Assembly (NCBI GenBank): GCA_002482435.1
Contig: DLFZ01000022.1
Span: 4,390 to 11,450 of the forward strand
Direction of reading: 5' to 3'
Length of the DNA: 7,061 nucleotides
From: Christensenella sp. UBA7707
GTDB taxonomy: Bacteria; Bacillota; Clostridia; Christensenellales; CAG-138
Shown: piece after piece, positions 1-6,713 of the stretch
Layout of the letters: every line of letters starts with the position of its first letter
How positions within the stretch are numbered: position 1 is the stretch's first letter
Made by a program: the position numbers and the translations under genes
The notes under the pieces: model-generated
What the model was told of the DNA's origin: nothing
The model's database searches: none
What the model saw: the letters and a program-made list of their open reading frames with translations, nothing else

Positions 1-405
1 ATCGGCTCGCTTCTACTTGAAGGCATTGGCGATACATTCCGCGTTTCCCTCACGGGCGATCCCGCGCTTGAGGTGAAGGCCGCGCACATGATTTTGCGCA
101 GCGTGGGACTTCGCAAGGAGGGCGTTGAGCTTGTGAGCTGTCCTACCTGCGGCAGGTGCAAGGTGGACCTTGAAACGGTTGCGCGGCGTGTAACGGAGGA
201 GCTGCCAAACGACAAGGGTTACCTTAAGGTTGCGGTGATGGGCTGCGCGGTAAACGGCCCGGGCGAAGCCAAGGAGGCCGACATCGGCATCGCCTTCGGC
301 GAAAACAACGCCGTGGTGTTCAAGCATGGCGAGCGCGAGTTCTCGGGTCCCTTGCCCGAGGTTGTGGAACAGTTTTTGCAAGCCGCCAAAGAGATGTTAG
401 ACTAA
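1..405 (+). CDS. ispG: 4-hydroxy-3-methylbut-2-enyl diphosphate synthase (IspG/GcpE), C-terminal part, 5' end outside window
   Basis: IspG converts 2-C-methyl-D-erythritol 2,4-cyclodiphosphate to HMBPP, the penultimate step of the cytosolic MEP isoprenoid pathway, using a [4Fe-4S] cluster. The visible 134 codons are the C-terminal iron-sulfur domain and run in frame from base 1 to TAA at 403-405. The cluster ligands of the family are all present: Cys at window codons 47 and 50 (motif SCPTCGR), Cys at codon 82 and Glu at codon 89 (motif GCAVNGPGEAKEADIGIAFG). Their spacing of 3, 32 and 7 residues equals that of E. coli C270, C273, C305 and E312. The start and the TIM-barrel domain lie upstream of the window. 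polC follows after 5 bases, so the two are probably co-transcribed; in Clostridia ispG commonly ends a dxr-rseP-ispG group next to polC. The gene looks intact and functional. Confidence 0.97.
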   Translation: MGSLLLEGIGDTFRVSLTGDPALEVKAAHMILRSVGLRKEGVELVSCPTCGRCKVDLETVARRVTEELPNDKGYLKVAVMGCAVNGPGEAKEADIGIAFGENNAVVFKHGEREFSGPLPEVVEQFLQAAKEMLD

Positions 406-410
406 ACGCC

Positions 411-3400
411 ATGGACGAACGACTGAAAACGATCTTTTTACAAAACGGCGCCGACGACGCCGAAGTTACGGATATACGCCTGCACGCCAAAGCGAATAAG
501 GTTGAGGCCTCGGTTCTTTTAAAAAAACCGCTTCCGGCATCGGCGCGCGAAAGCATAAAAAGCGGCATGGAAAAGCTCATGGGCGGCTGCTCCGTGGAGC
601 TTCGCTTCGAGCTTTCCCAATCGGAGCTTGCACTTTTTGAAAGCTTTGAACAAAAGGCAGAACTTCTCAAAAGGGAATGGTGTGACCTGAACCCGTTCGT
701 GCGGCCGGCGCTCGTTTGCTCGCGCTGGCAGCTCAACGGCGAAACCGTGGAGGTATGCATTCCCGAAAGCCTCGTGGGCAAGTTTTGCACCGAGCCGGAG
801 ATAGGGGCCTTTTTGGGGCATCTCCAAACAAAATACGGCGCCGCGCCCGAGCTTTGCGTGGTTGGCGACAGCGAGCTTACGCCGCCCATCGGCGCAGACC
901 CAGAGGAGCTCTATCGCGAGGAGGCCAAAAGGGCTGCGAAGCCCGCCGCAAAAAAGAAAGATGGTGCGGAGGTCATTTTAGGAAGCGCCATCCGCGTGGA
1001 CAAGCTCATCAAACAGAGCGAGCTCAACGAAACTTCGGGAACCGTGACCATACAAGGGGAAATCGTCAGTCTGGAGCTTCGCCCCACCAAGACGGAGGGT
1101 GGCATCATCAACGCCGCCGTTACCGACCTTACGGGCACCACGCTCTTCAAGCTGTTTTTTAAAAAAGGGCAAGAAAAGCTTTTTGAAAAAATTGAGGCCG
1201 TTCAGAAGGACGGCGATTACCTCGTGCTGCATGGGCCTTACCGGCACGATCAGTTTTTGGGGCGCATGTGCCTGTTTCCGGATTCGGTCAACCGCGTGCA
1301 AAAGCCGCGCCGTGAGGATAAGTGCGAAAAAAAGCGCGTGGAGCTGCACCTGCATACGCAGATGTCGTCGATGGACGGCCTTGTAAAGCCCGAGGACGCC
1401 GTAAACACAGCCGCCCGCTTTGGCCACAGCGCGGTCGCCATCACCGACCACGGCGTGGTGCAAGCGTTTCCCGCCGCGGTTTCCGCCGCGGAAAAGCTCA
1501 AAAAGAGTGGCAAAGACATTAAGGTTGTGCTCGGCGTGGAGGGCTACCTCGTGCCGGATTGTACGCTCATTCCCGTGGAGGAAAGCTATGTGGCCGTATC
1601 GTGCCTCGCCACAAAGGGCATCGGGCGCGAGCACATCTTTGAGATCGGCGCGGTGCGTTTCACAAAAGAGGGAATAACCGAGCGGCTTCGCGTGCTCTGC
1701 AACCCTTCCGTGGCGGTGGAGCCGAAGCTTTTGAAGCGTGCGGGCGTTACGCAGGACGAGCTTTCGGACGCGGGTACGCTTAAGGATGCGCTTTTAAAGC
1801 TTGCGGCGTTTTGCGGCAGCAGCACCAAGGTGCTGTTTGATGGCGCGGAGCTGAAGCTTTTTTGCGCCTGCGCAGACGATTGTTCGATTGACCTCGGTAA
1901 ACTTTACGTCGATGTGGGCATGCTCACGCATTATCTCGATCGAAACATAAAGGAAGTGACGCTCGCTTCCGCGGCGCGCTCGTTCGGCGTTGCCCACGCG
2001 GAAGGGGGTCGTTTTGGCGCGCTTGAAAGCGCGGAGCTTTTAAGCGGCGTAGCAAATACGCTTTTTGAAAAGCTTATGGAAAACCATGTGGAGCGCATTC
2101 CGCTTTGTGATTGCGACCCGCCGCCGCATGTGAAAGGTCAGCGTTCCAACTTCCACATCATCCTTCTCGCCAAAAACCACGAGGGGCTTATGAACCTTTA
2201 CCGGCTCGTGTCGTACGCGCACCTTGATCATCTCAAAAAGGTGCCGCAAATACCAAGAAGCCTTCTCAACATACACCGCGAGGGCATCATCGTGGGCTCC
2301 GCGTGCGAGGCGGGCGAGGTGTTTCGTGCCGTGCTCGAAGAGAAGGACGAAGCAACGCTCGAAACGGTCGCGTCGTTTTACGACTATCTTGAAATTCAGC
2401 CCATCGGCAACAACGAGTTCCTTTTGCGCGACGGCAAAGTGAAGGATGAGGAATGCCTGCGGGAGTTCAACCGCCGTATTCTTGCGTTGGGCGATAAGTT
2501 TCAAAAGCCCGTGGTCGCCACGGGCGACGTGCATTTTCTCAACCCTGAGGATTCGGTTTTCCGCGCCATCATCATGCACGCGCGCGACTTTAAGGATGCC
2601 GAGCAGCAGGCGCCGCTCTACTTCAAAACCACCGACGAAATGCTCGAGGAGTTTTCCTACCTCGGAGAGGATAGGGCGCTTGAGGTGGTGGTACACAACC
2701 CCAACGCCATCGCGGAAAGCTGCGAGCGTATGAAGCCGTTTTTGGATGAAAAGCGCACCTACGCGCCCACGTTCCCCGGCGCGAACGAGGAACTTACCCA
2801 AATGGCCATGAAGCGCGCGCACGAGCTTTACGGCGACGAGCTGCCCGAAATCGTGCAAAAAAGGCTCGACAAGGAGCTCAACTCCATCATCGGCAACGGC
2901 TATGCGTCGCTCTATCTCATGGCGCAGCGGCTCGTGCAAAAATCCCTTTCCGACGGGTATCTTGTGGGCTCGCGCGGCTCGGTCGGCTCCTCGTTTGTAG
3001 CGACCATGGCCGGCATCACCGAGGTGAACCCGCTCGCGCCGCATTACGCCTGCCCCAACTGCCGTCACAGCGAGTTTGACGTGGACCGCGACAAATACGC
3101 CTGCGGTGTGGACATGCCCGATAAAAGCTGCACCGTCTGCGGCGCGCAATACCTCAAGCTCGGCTACGACATCCCCTTCGAGGTGTTTTTGGGCTTCAAA
3201 GGCGACAAAACGCCCGATATCGATTTGAACTTTTCCGGCGAATACCAGCCGGTGGCGCATAAATTCACCGAGGTCATGTTCGGAGAGGGGCACGCGTTTC
3301 GCGCAGGCACCATTTCCGGCTTGCAGGACAAAACCGTTTACGGCTACGTGAAGTCCTACTGCGACGAAAACAAAATCGTCGCCTCGCGCGAGGAGGTGGA

Positions 3401-4637
3401 CCGCCTCGTGAAAGGCTGTACGGGTGTAAAGCGTACCACGGGCCAGCACCCGGGCGGCATCGTGATCGTGCCGGAGGAAATGGACATCATGGAGTTCACG
3501 CCCATCCAGTATCCGGCCGACAACAAAGAGAAAAACATCATCACCACGCATTTCGACTTCCACGCCATGGACGATAAGCTCGTAAAGCTGGACATCCTCG
3601 GCCACGACGACCCGACGGCGCTTAGGATGCTTCAGGACTTGACCGGGCTTGATCCCAAAACCATACCGCTCGATGATAAAAGCGTGATGCGCCTTTTTAG
3701 CTCCGATGAGCCTTTGGGCGTTTCACTCAAGGAGCTTGGTTTTGACGTGGGAAGCCTTGCGGTGCCGGAATTCGGCACAGTGTTTGTGCGCGAAAAAATC
3801 CTCATGATGACGCGCCCCACGACCATGGAGGAACTTGTGCGCATTTCGGGCCTTTCCCACGGCACGGATGTGTGGCTTGGAAACGCCCAGGAGCTTGTGG
3901 AAAAAGGCGTTGCTACGCTTTCGCAGGTCATCTGCACGCGCGACGATATTATGAACTACCTCATTCGGTGCGGGCTTGACCCTTCCATGTCGTTTAAGAT
4001 CATGGAAAACGTGCGAAAGGGAAAAGGTGTTTCCGAGGAGATGGAAAACGCCATGCGAAACGGCGCGGTGCCGGAATGGTTCATCGGCTCGTGCAAAAAA
4101 ATCAAGTACATGTTCCCGCGCGCGCACGCTGCCGCGTATGTAATGATGGCGTTTCGCGTAGCCTATTACAAGGTGTATTACCCGCTCGAATTTTACGCCA
4201 CCTACTTCACCGTGCGTGCGGATGCGTTCGACATCGCGTACGCCACGGGCGGCGCGGACGCGGTGTTAAGGCGCATCAAGGACATGCGTAAGAACGAAAA
4301 CGACCTCGAGCAAAAGCAAAAGGACCTTTTGACCATTCTCGAGGTGGTGTATGAAATGAACCTTCGCGGCATTGAACTTTTGGAGGTGGACGTCTATAAG
4401 TCCGCCGCCAAAGAGTTTAAAATCGAAAACGGGGCGCTTCGCCCGCCGTTTCTGGCGGTTGCGGGCGTGGGCGAAAACGCGGCGGTATCCATCGCCAAAG
4501 CGCAAAACGGCCAACCCTATGCTTCGCTTGAGGAGTTTCGTATGCGCACGCGCGCCAACAGCGCGGTCGTCAAGACGCTATGCGAGTCCGGCTGCCTTGA
4601 CGGCTTGCCCGAAACCAACCAACTGAGCCTGTTTTAA
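411..4637 (+). CDS. polC: DNA polymerase III alpha subunit, PolC type (Gram-positive replicase), with degenerate exonuclease domain
   Basis: PolC is the main chromosomal replicase of Bacillota. Its 1408 residues are close to the usual ~1440. Domains in order: N-terminal domain (~1-190); OB fold (~209-298); PHP first half (~308-385) with H313, H315, D322, D346-H347 and E377; DnaQ-like exonuclease insert (~390-550); PHP second half with H582, C632, D706 and H708; polymerase core with GSRGSVGSS at 853-861; zinc knuckle C881, C884, C907, C910; palm motif PDIDLNFSGEYQ giving D936 and D938, plus D1061 in KLDILGHDDPT as the third catalytic carboxylate; TGQHPGG at 1010-1016; helix-hairpin-helix region (~1330-1375). 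The last five residues, QLSLF, are the sliding-clamp binding motif. The oddity is the exonuclease, which lacks all DEDDh residues (see separate entry). The start is the ATG 5 bases after ispG; no clear Shine-Dalgarno sits at normal spacing, so translational coupling to ispG is likely (inference). Confidence 0.98.
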   Translation: MDERLKTIFLQNGADDAEVTDIRLHAKANKVEASVLLKKPLPASARESIKSGMEKLMGGCSVELRFELSQSELALFESFEQKAELLKREWCDLNPFVRPALVCSRWQLNGETVEVCIPESLVGKFCTEPEIGAFLGHLQTKYGAAPELCVVGDSELTPPIGADPEELYREEAKRAAKPAAKKKDGAEVILGSAIRVDKLIKQSELNETSGTVTIQGEIVSLELRPTKTEGGIINAAVTDLTGTTLFKLFFKKGQEKLFEKIEAVQKDGDYLVLHGPYRHDQFLGRMCLFPDSVNRVQKPRREDKCEKKRVELHLHTQMSSMDGLVKPEDAVNTAARFGHSAVAITDHGVVQAFPAAVSAAEKLKKSGKDIKVVLGVEGYLVPDCTLIPVEESYVAVSCLATKGIGREHIFEIGAVRFTKEGITERLRVLCNPSVAVEPKLLKRAGVTQDELSDAGTLKDALLKLAAFCGSSTKVLFDGAELKLFCACADDCSIDLGKLYVDVGMLTHYLDRNIKEVTLASAARSFGVAHAEGGRFGALESAELLSGVANTLFEKLMENHVERIPLCDCDPPPHVKGQRSNFHIILLAKNHEGLMNLYRLVSYAHLDHLKKVPQIPRSLLNIHREGIIVGSACEAGEVFRAVLEEKDEATLETVASFYDYLEIQPIGNNEFLLRDGKVKDEECLREFNRRILALGDKFQKPVVATGDVHFLNPEDSVFRAIIMHARDFKDAEQQAPLYFKTTDEMLEEFSYLGEDRALEVVVHNPNAIAESCERMKPFLDEKRTYAPTFPGANEELTQMAMKRAHELYGDELPEIVQKRLDKELNSIIGNGYASLYLMAQRLVQKSLSDGYLVGSRGSVGSSFVATMAGITEVNPLAPHYACPNCRHSEFDVDRDKYACGVDMPDKSCTVCGAQYLKLGYDIPFEVFLGFKGDKTPDIDLNFSGEYQPVAHKFTEVMFGEGHAFRAGTISGLQDKTVYGYVKSYCDENKIVASREEVDRLVKGCTGVKRTTGQHPGGIVIVPEEMDIMEFTPIQYPADNKEKNIITTHFDFHAMDDKLVKLDILGHDDPTALRMLQDLTGLDPKTIPLDDKSVMRLFSSDEPLGVSLKELGFDVGSLAVPEFGTVFVREKILMMTRPTTMEELVRISGLSHGTDVWLGNAQELVEKGVATLSQVICTRDDIMNYLIRCGLDPSMSFKIMENVRKGKGVSEEMENAMRNGAVPEWFIGSCKKIKYMFPRAHAAAYVMMAFRVAYYKVYYPLEFYATYFTVRADAFDIAYATGGADAVLRRIKDMRKNENDLEQKQKDLLTILEVVYEMNLRGIELLEVDVYKSAAKEFKIENGALRPPFLAVAGVGENAAVSIAKAQNGQPYASLEEFRMRTRANSAVVKTLCESGCLDGLPETNQLSLF
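1578..2043 (+). other. Degenerate DEDDh exonuclease domain within PolC
   Basis: This codes for PolC residues ~390-544, where the family carries a 3'-5' proofreading exonuclease. Alignment from memory to B. subtilis-type PolC places ExoI (YVVFDVETTGL) on residues 393-404, YVAVSCLATKGI, followed by the recognisable EIGAVRF. No acidic residue lies between 392 and 406, so both ExoI carboxylates are gone. ExoII (VAHNASFDMGFL) falls on 474-485, VLFDGAELKLFC, with Leu481 in place of Asp. ExoIII (HRAIYDTEATAYLL) falls on 531-544, EGGRFGALESAELL, with Glu531 for His and Gly536 for Asp. Domain length and flanking hydrophobic pattern are kept and the reading frame is continuous, so this looks like loss of catalysis with retained fold rather than a frameshift. 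The residue-level alignment is manual; loss of the signature is clear, but exact equivalences could shift by one. Confidence 0.85.
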
Positions 4638-4680
4638 TTGCGGGAACTTCTTATAAAGACAAAGCTTCCCAACATTGTTC

Positions 4681-4710
4681 TTGCTTTTGTGCGGACAGGT
4701 ATGGTATAAT
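4681..4710 (+). promoter_or_regulatory. Predicted sigma-A-type extended -10 promoter of the rimP-nusA-infB operon
   Basis: A consensus TATAAT lies at 4705-4710, preceded by TGG at 4702-4704, which makes an extended -10 (TGnTATAAT). The best -35 candidate is TTGCTT at 4681-4686, spaced 18 bases, matching TTGACA at only three positions; the extended -10 could compensate. Transcription would start near 4717, giving a leader of about 75 bases before the rimP start. The position in the only long gap of the window, directly before rimP, supports the call. Confidence 0.75.
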
Positions 4711-4721
4711 CCTTGCGTTGG

Positions 4722-4735
4722 CGGCATGATTGCCG
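4722..4735 (+). promoter_or_regulatory. Small 5'-proximal hairpin in the rimP leader
   Basis: CGGCA at 4722-4726 pairs with TGCCG at 4731-4735 around a 4-base loop (TGAT). It would form within a few bases of the predicted transcript 5' end, 10 bases before the larger leader hairpin. It may protect the 5' end or be part of the leader fold; a five-pair stem can also arise by chance. Confidence 0.4.
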
Positions 4736-4745
4736 GTTTGGTAGC

Positions 4746-4777
4746 AAAGAGTGGGCGTAATCCCACTCTTTCGTTTT
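4746..4777 (+). terminator. rimP leader hairpin, terminator-like (putative attenuator)
   Basis: AAAGAGTGGG at 4746-4755 and CCCACTCTTT at 4762-4771 form a perfect 10-bp stem with a 6-base loop (CGTAAT), followed by CGTTTT at 4772-4777. The shape is an intrinsic terminator with an interrupted U-tract, placed after the promoter and 3 bases before the AGGAGGG of rimP (4781-4787). Terminator-like leaders ahead of rimP-nusA operons are known in Firmicutes (Rfam has a rimP leader family), and in B. subtilis NusA-dependent termination in this operon's leader is reported to autoregulate nusA. The stem could reduce readthrough into rimP and its downstream genes. The structure is seen directly; the attenuation role is inferred. 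Confidence 0.75.
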
Positions 4778-4780
4778 GAC

Positions 4781-4795
4781 AGGAGGGTTTTTTTG
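4781..4795 (+). promoter_or_regulatory. Ribosome binding site fixing a TTG start for rimP
   Basis: AGGAGG at 4781-4786, extended by a G, is a perfect anti-16S match 6 bases before TTG at 4793-4795. The in-frame GTG at 4751 lies inside the leader hairpin, has no Shine-Dalgarno, and would add 14 residues unlike RimP N-termini. The TTG start is therefore strongly preferred. Confidence 0.9.
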
Positions 4796-5248
4796 CGAAC
4801 CATCGAGGCCATTGACGCACTGCTGCGCCCCACCGTTACCGCAATGGGTTACGAACTCGACGAGGTCGAGTATAAAAAAGAACAGGGCAACTGGGTGCTC
4901 ACGCTCTATCTGGATGCACCCGATCCCGTTACGCTCGACGACTGTGAAAAGGTCAGCCGCGCGGTGGAACCCATTCTCGATGAGGCGGATCCAATCGAGC
5001 AGGCGTATTATTTAAGCGTTTCCTCCATCGGCCTTGATAGGCCGCTCAAAAAGGACAGGGATTTTCAGCGTAACCTTTCTAAAGTCGTGGACGTCAGGCT
5101 GTACGCGCCCATCAACAAGAAAAAAGAATACTTCGGCACGCTTTTGCGCTTCGACGCGGAGAGCTTCACGCTGCAATTGAAAGACGGCGCGGAGTTTGTC
5201 TTCAAGCGCAAGGATGTGTCGCTTGTAAGGCCGCATCTGGAGTTCTAG
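4793..5248 (+). CDS. rimP: Ribosome maturation factor RimP
   Basis: RimP binds the free 30S subunit in the cytoplasm and assists its late maturation. The 151-residue product has the family's usual length and two-domain plan: an alpha/beta N-terminal domain (~1-75) with the pattern MGYELDEVEY and NWVLTLYLDAP, then a linker and an SH3-like C-terminal domain (~85-150) with DVRLYAP and GTLLRFDAESFTLQL. The family signature before the second domain reads VSSIGLDRPL instead of the usual SPGLDRPL, so Ile79 replaces a normally conserved proline. The start is TTG at 4793, set by a perfect AGGAGG 6 bases upstream. It is the first gene of the operon downstream of the promoter and leader hairpin, and nusA follows after 79 bases. 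Confidence 0.95.
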   Translation: MRTIEAIDALLRPTVTAMGYELDEVEYKKEQGNWVLTLYLDAPDPVTLDDCEKVSRAVEPILDEADPIEQAYYLSVSSIGLDRPLKKDRDFQRNLSKVVDVRLYAPINKKKEYFGTLLRFDAESFTLQLKDGAEFVFKRKDVSLVRPHLEF

Positions 5249-5327
5249 CTGCGTTGCCATTTTTTAAGCCCGCCCGAACACAAAACAAAATGAATTGATA
5301 TATTATCACAGCAAGGGAGAGAACACC
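5249..5327 (+). other. rimP-nusA spacer with AT-rich inverted repeat and nusA ribosome binding site
   Basis: This 79-base gap is A/T-rich compared with its surroundings. TGATA at 5296-5300 and TATCA at 5304-5308 form a small inverted repeat with a 3-base loop. GGGAG at 5315-5319, within AAGGGAGAG, is the nusA Shine-Dalgarno, 8 bases before the ATG. I see no terminator and no convincing promoter; the AT-rich stretch may simply keep the nusA initiation region unstructured. Confidence 0.5.
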
Positions 5328-6419
5328 ATGAATGCCGAATTCATCGAGGCGCTCAACGCAATAGAAAAGGACCGAAAAATAAGCAAGGATATTCTCATTG
5401 ACGCATTCGAATCCGCGCTCATCGCGGCATATAAGCGTAACTCCGGTTCGTCGGGAAACGTACGCGCGGTGGTTGACAGGGAAACCGGCGAAGTGCAGAT
5501 TTTCGCGTCCAAAACGGTGGTGGAACACATTGAAAACCCGCACGTTGAGATTTCCCTCGAAAAGGCGCGCCAGATCAACCATCTTTACGAGGTGGGCGAC
5601 GTGCTCGAGGAGGAAATAAGCCCCAAGAGCTTTGGCCGCATTGCGGCGCAGACCGCCAAACAGGTGGTTGTACAGCGCATTCGCGAGGCCGAGCGCGGCG
5701 TGATCTTCGACGAATTCGTGGAAAAAGAAAACGAAGTCCTCACAGCCATCGTACAGCGCGCCGAGAAAAACGGCGTGTATGTGGAGCTTGGCCGTACCGA
5801 CGGGCTTCTTTCCGCAAATGAAACCATTCCGGGCGAGGAATACAACACCAGCGACCGCATCAAAGTATATGTGCTTGAGGTGCGCAAAACCAACAAAGGC
5901 CCGCAGGTGCTCGTGTCGCGCACGCATCCGGGGCTTGTCAAGCGCCTATTTGAGCTTGAGGTGCCGGAAATTCAAACCGGCGTTGTGCAGATTAAATCCA
6001 TCGCGCGAGAAGCGGGCTTCCGCACAAAGGTCGCCGTGCACTCAAACGACGCCCAGGTGGACGCCGTAGGTGCCTGCGTAGGGCAAAAGGGCATTCGCGT
6101 GGAGCGTATCGTTGGGGAGCTTCATAACGAAAAAATTGACATCATCGAGTGGGACAGCGATTCCGCCGTGTACATCGCAAAGGCGTTGAGCCCGGCGCGC
6201 GTCCTCATGGTATACATCAACGAAGAGGAAAAGGCCGCCAAGGTGATCGTGCCGGACAACCAACTTTCGCTTGCCATCGGCAAGGAAGGCCAGAACGTGC
6301 GCCTTGCCGCGAAGCTCACCGGCTGGAAGATCGACATCAAGAGCCAATCGCAGGCCGAGCAGGAAGTGGACCTTTACGACCCCGATGCGGTGGATGCGCC
6401 GCAAGAGGATGCGGAGTAA
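5328..6419 (+). CDS. nusA: Transcription termination/antitermination factor NusA
   Basis: NusA binds RNA polymerase and nascent RNA, promoting pausing and intrinsic termination. The 363-residue protein matches the short Gram-positive form (B. subtilis ~371) and lacks the C-terminal acidic repeats of E. coli NusA. Domains in order: RNAP-binding N-terminal domain (~1-130); S1 domain (~136-202, from EVLTAIVQRAEKNGVYVELG); KH1 with its GxxG loop GQKG at 252-255; KH2 with GKEG at 318-321 inside SLAIGKEGQNVRLAAKLTGW; and a short acidic tail. An in-frame TTG at 5295 is possible, but the ATG at 5328 has GGGAG 8 bases upstream and gives the usual N-terminus (MNAEFIEALNAIEKDRKISK). ylxR follows after 21 bases. 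The leader hairpin ahead of rimP is a plausible target for NusA feedback (inference). Confidence 0.98.
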   Translation: MNAEFIEALNAIEKDRKISKDILIDAFESALIAAYKRNSGSSGNVRAVVDRETGEVQIFASKTVVEHIENPHVEISLEKARQINHLYEVGDVLEEEISPKSFGRIAAQTAKQVVVQRIREAERGVIFDEFVEKENEVLTAIVQRAEKNGVYVELGRTDGLLSANETIPGEEYNTSDRIKVYVLEVRKTNKGPQVLVSRTHPGLVKRLFELEVPEIQTGVVQIKSIAREAGFRTKVAVHSNDAQVDAVGACVGQKGIRVERIVGELHNEKIDIIEWDSDSAVYIAKALSPARVLMVYINEEEKAAKVIVPDNQLSLAIGKEGQNVRLAAKLTGWKIDIKSQSQAEQEVDLYDPDAVDAPQEDAE

Positions 6420-6440
6420 AGCAGAGTTGAGGAAGTGCCA

Positions 6441-6713
6441 ATGACACAAAAAAAGGTTCCGCTGCGCATGTGCGTCGGTTGCAGGCAGATGCTTCCGAAA
6501 AAAGAACTGCTGCGGATTGTGCGTACGCCCGAGGGCGAAGTTAAGGCCGATAAGACGGGCCGCGCGCCGGGCAGGGGCGCATACATCTGCAAAAATATCG
6601 AGTGCCTGGAAAAGGCAAAAAAGATCCGCGCGCTCGAGCGCGCGCTCGAACACCCGGTGGATGCCACGGTGTTTGAACGCCTCAAAGAGGAGGTCGCGCT
6701 TGCGGACGGATGA
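6441..6713 (+). CDS. rnpM: YlxR-family RNA-binding protein (RnpM, RNase P modulator)
   Basis: This is a 90-residue member of the YlxR (DUF448) family. The B. subtilis homologue, renamed RnpM, has been reported to bind RNase P RNA and modulate its activity. Visible signatures are VPLRMCVGCRQMLPKKELLRIV near the N-terminus (residues 6-27), the D-x-x-G-R-x-x-G-R-G-A-Y-I-C core at 37-50, and a basic C-terminal helix region. Two CxxC/C-x4-C pairs (C11/C14 and C50/C55) are present, although metal binding is not established for the family. The start is ATG at 6441 with GAGG at 6429-6432, 8 bases upstream; GTG at 6435 is only 2 bases from that GAGG and is unlikely. Its end overlaps the start of ylxQ by 14 bases. 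Confidence 0.93.
   Translation: MTQKKVPLRMCVGCRQMLPKKELLRIVRTPEGEVKADKTGRAPGRGAYICKNIECLEKAKKIRALERALEHPVDATVFERLKEEVALADG
6688..6702 (+). promoter_or_regulatory. Ribosome binding site fixing a TTG start for ylxQ
   Basis: A perfect AGGAGG at 6688-6693, within the ylxR coding sequence, lies 6 bases before TTG at 6700-6702. The alternative ATG at 6718 has no comparable Shine-Dalgarno. The layout (AGGAGG, 6 bases, TTG) is the same as at rimP. Confidence 0.75.

Noticed and set aside
1578..2043. Sequencing frameshift as the cause of the missing exonuclease motifs
   Set aside because: The in-frame sequence keeps the family pattern on both sides of each motif (YV...EIGAVRF, FG...AELL), and the overlapping + strand frame across ExoI shows no FDxETTGL-like sequence.
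2040..3605. Long antisense open frame (~520 codons) on the - strand inside polC
   Set aside because: It lies wholly opposite a strongly conserved polymerase coding region, has no recognisable protein motifs, and is the kind of shadow frame expected opposite GC-rich coding sequence.
4642..4670. Possible polC terminator, GGGAA (4642-4646) with TTCCC (4666-4670)
   Set aside because: Only five pairs close a long poorly paired loop, and no clean U-tract follows; it is too weak to call.
4751..4792. GTG 4751 as an upstream rimP start
   Set aside because: It sits in the leader hairpin without a Shine-Dalgarno, whereas TTG 4793 has a perfect AGGAGG at 6 bases and gives a normal RimP N-terminus.
5254..5306. 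Internal nusA promoter from TTGCCA (5254-5259) and TATTAT (5301-5306)
   Set aside because: The spacing is about 41 bases, far from 17, and no -10-like hexamer lies at the right distance from TTGCCA.
5202..5927. Antisense open frame (~240 codons) opposite the rimP end and nusA
   Set aside because: It is a shadow of conserved coding sequence with no family signature and no convincing start or ribosome binding site.
6261..6280. QLSLA in NusA resembling a clamp-binding motif
   Set aside because: It is the normal conserved KH2 lead-in of NusA (NQLSLAIGKEG), not a clamp site; the true clamp motif is the PolC C-terminal QLSLF.
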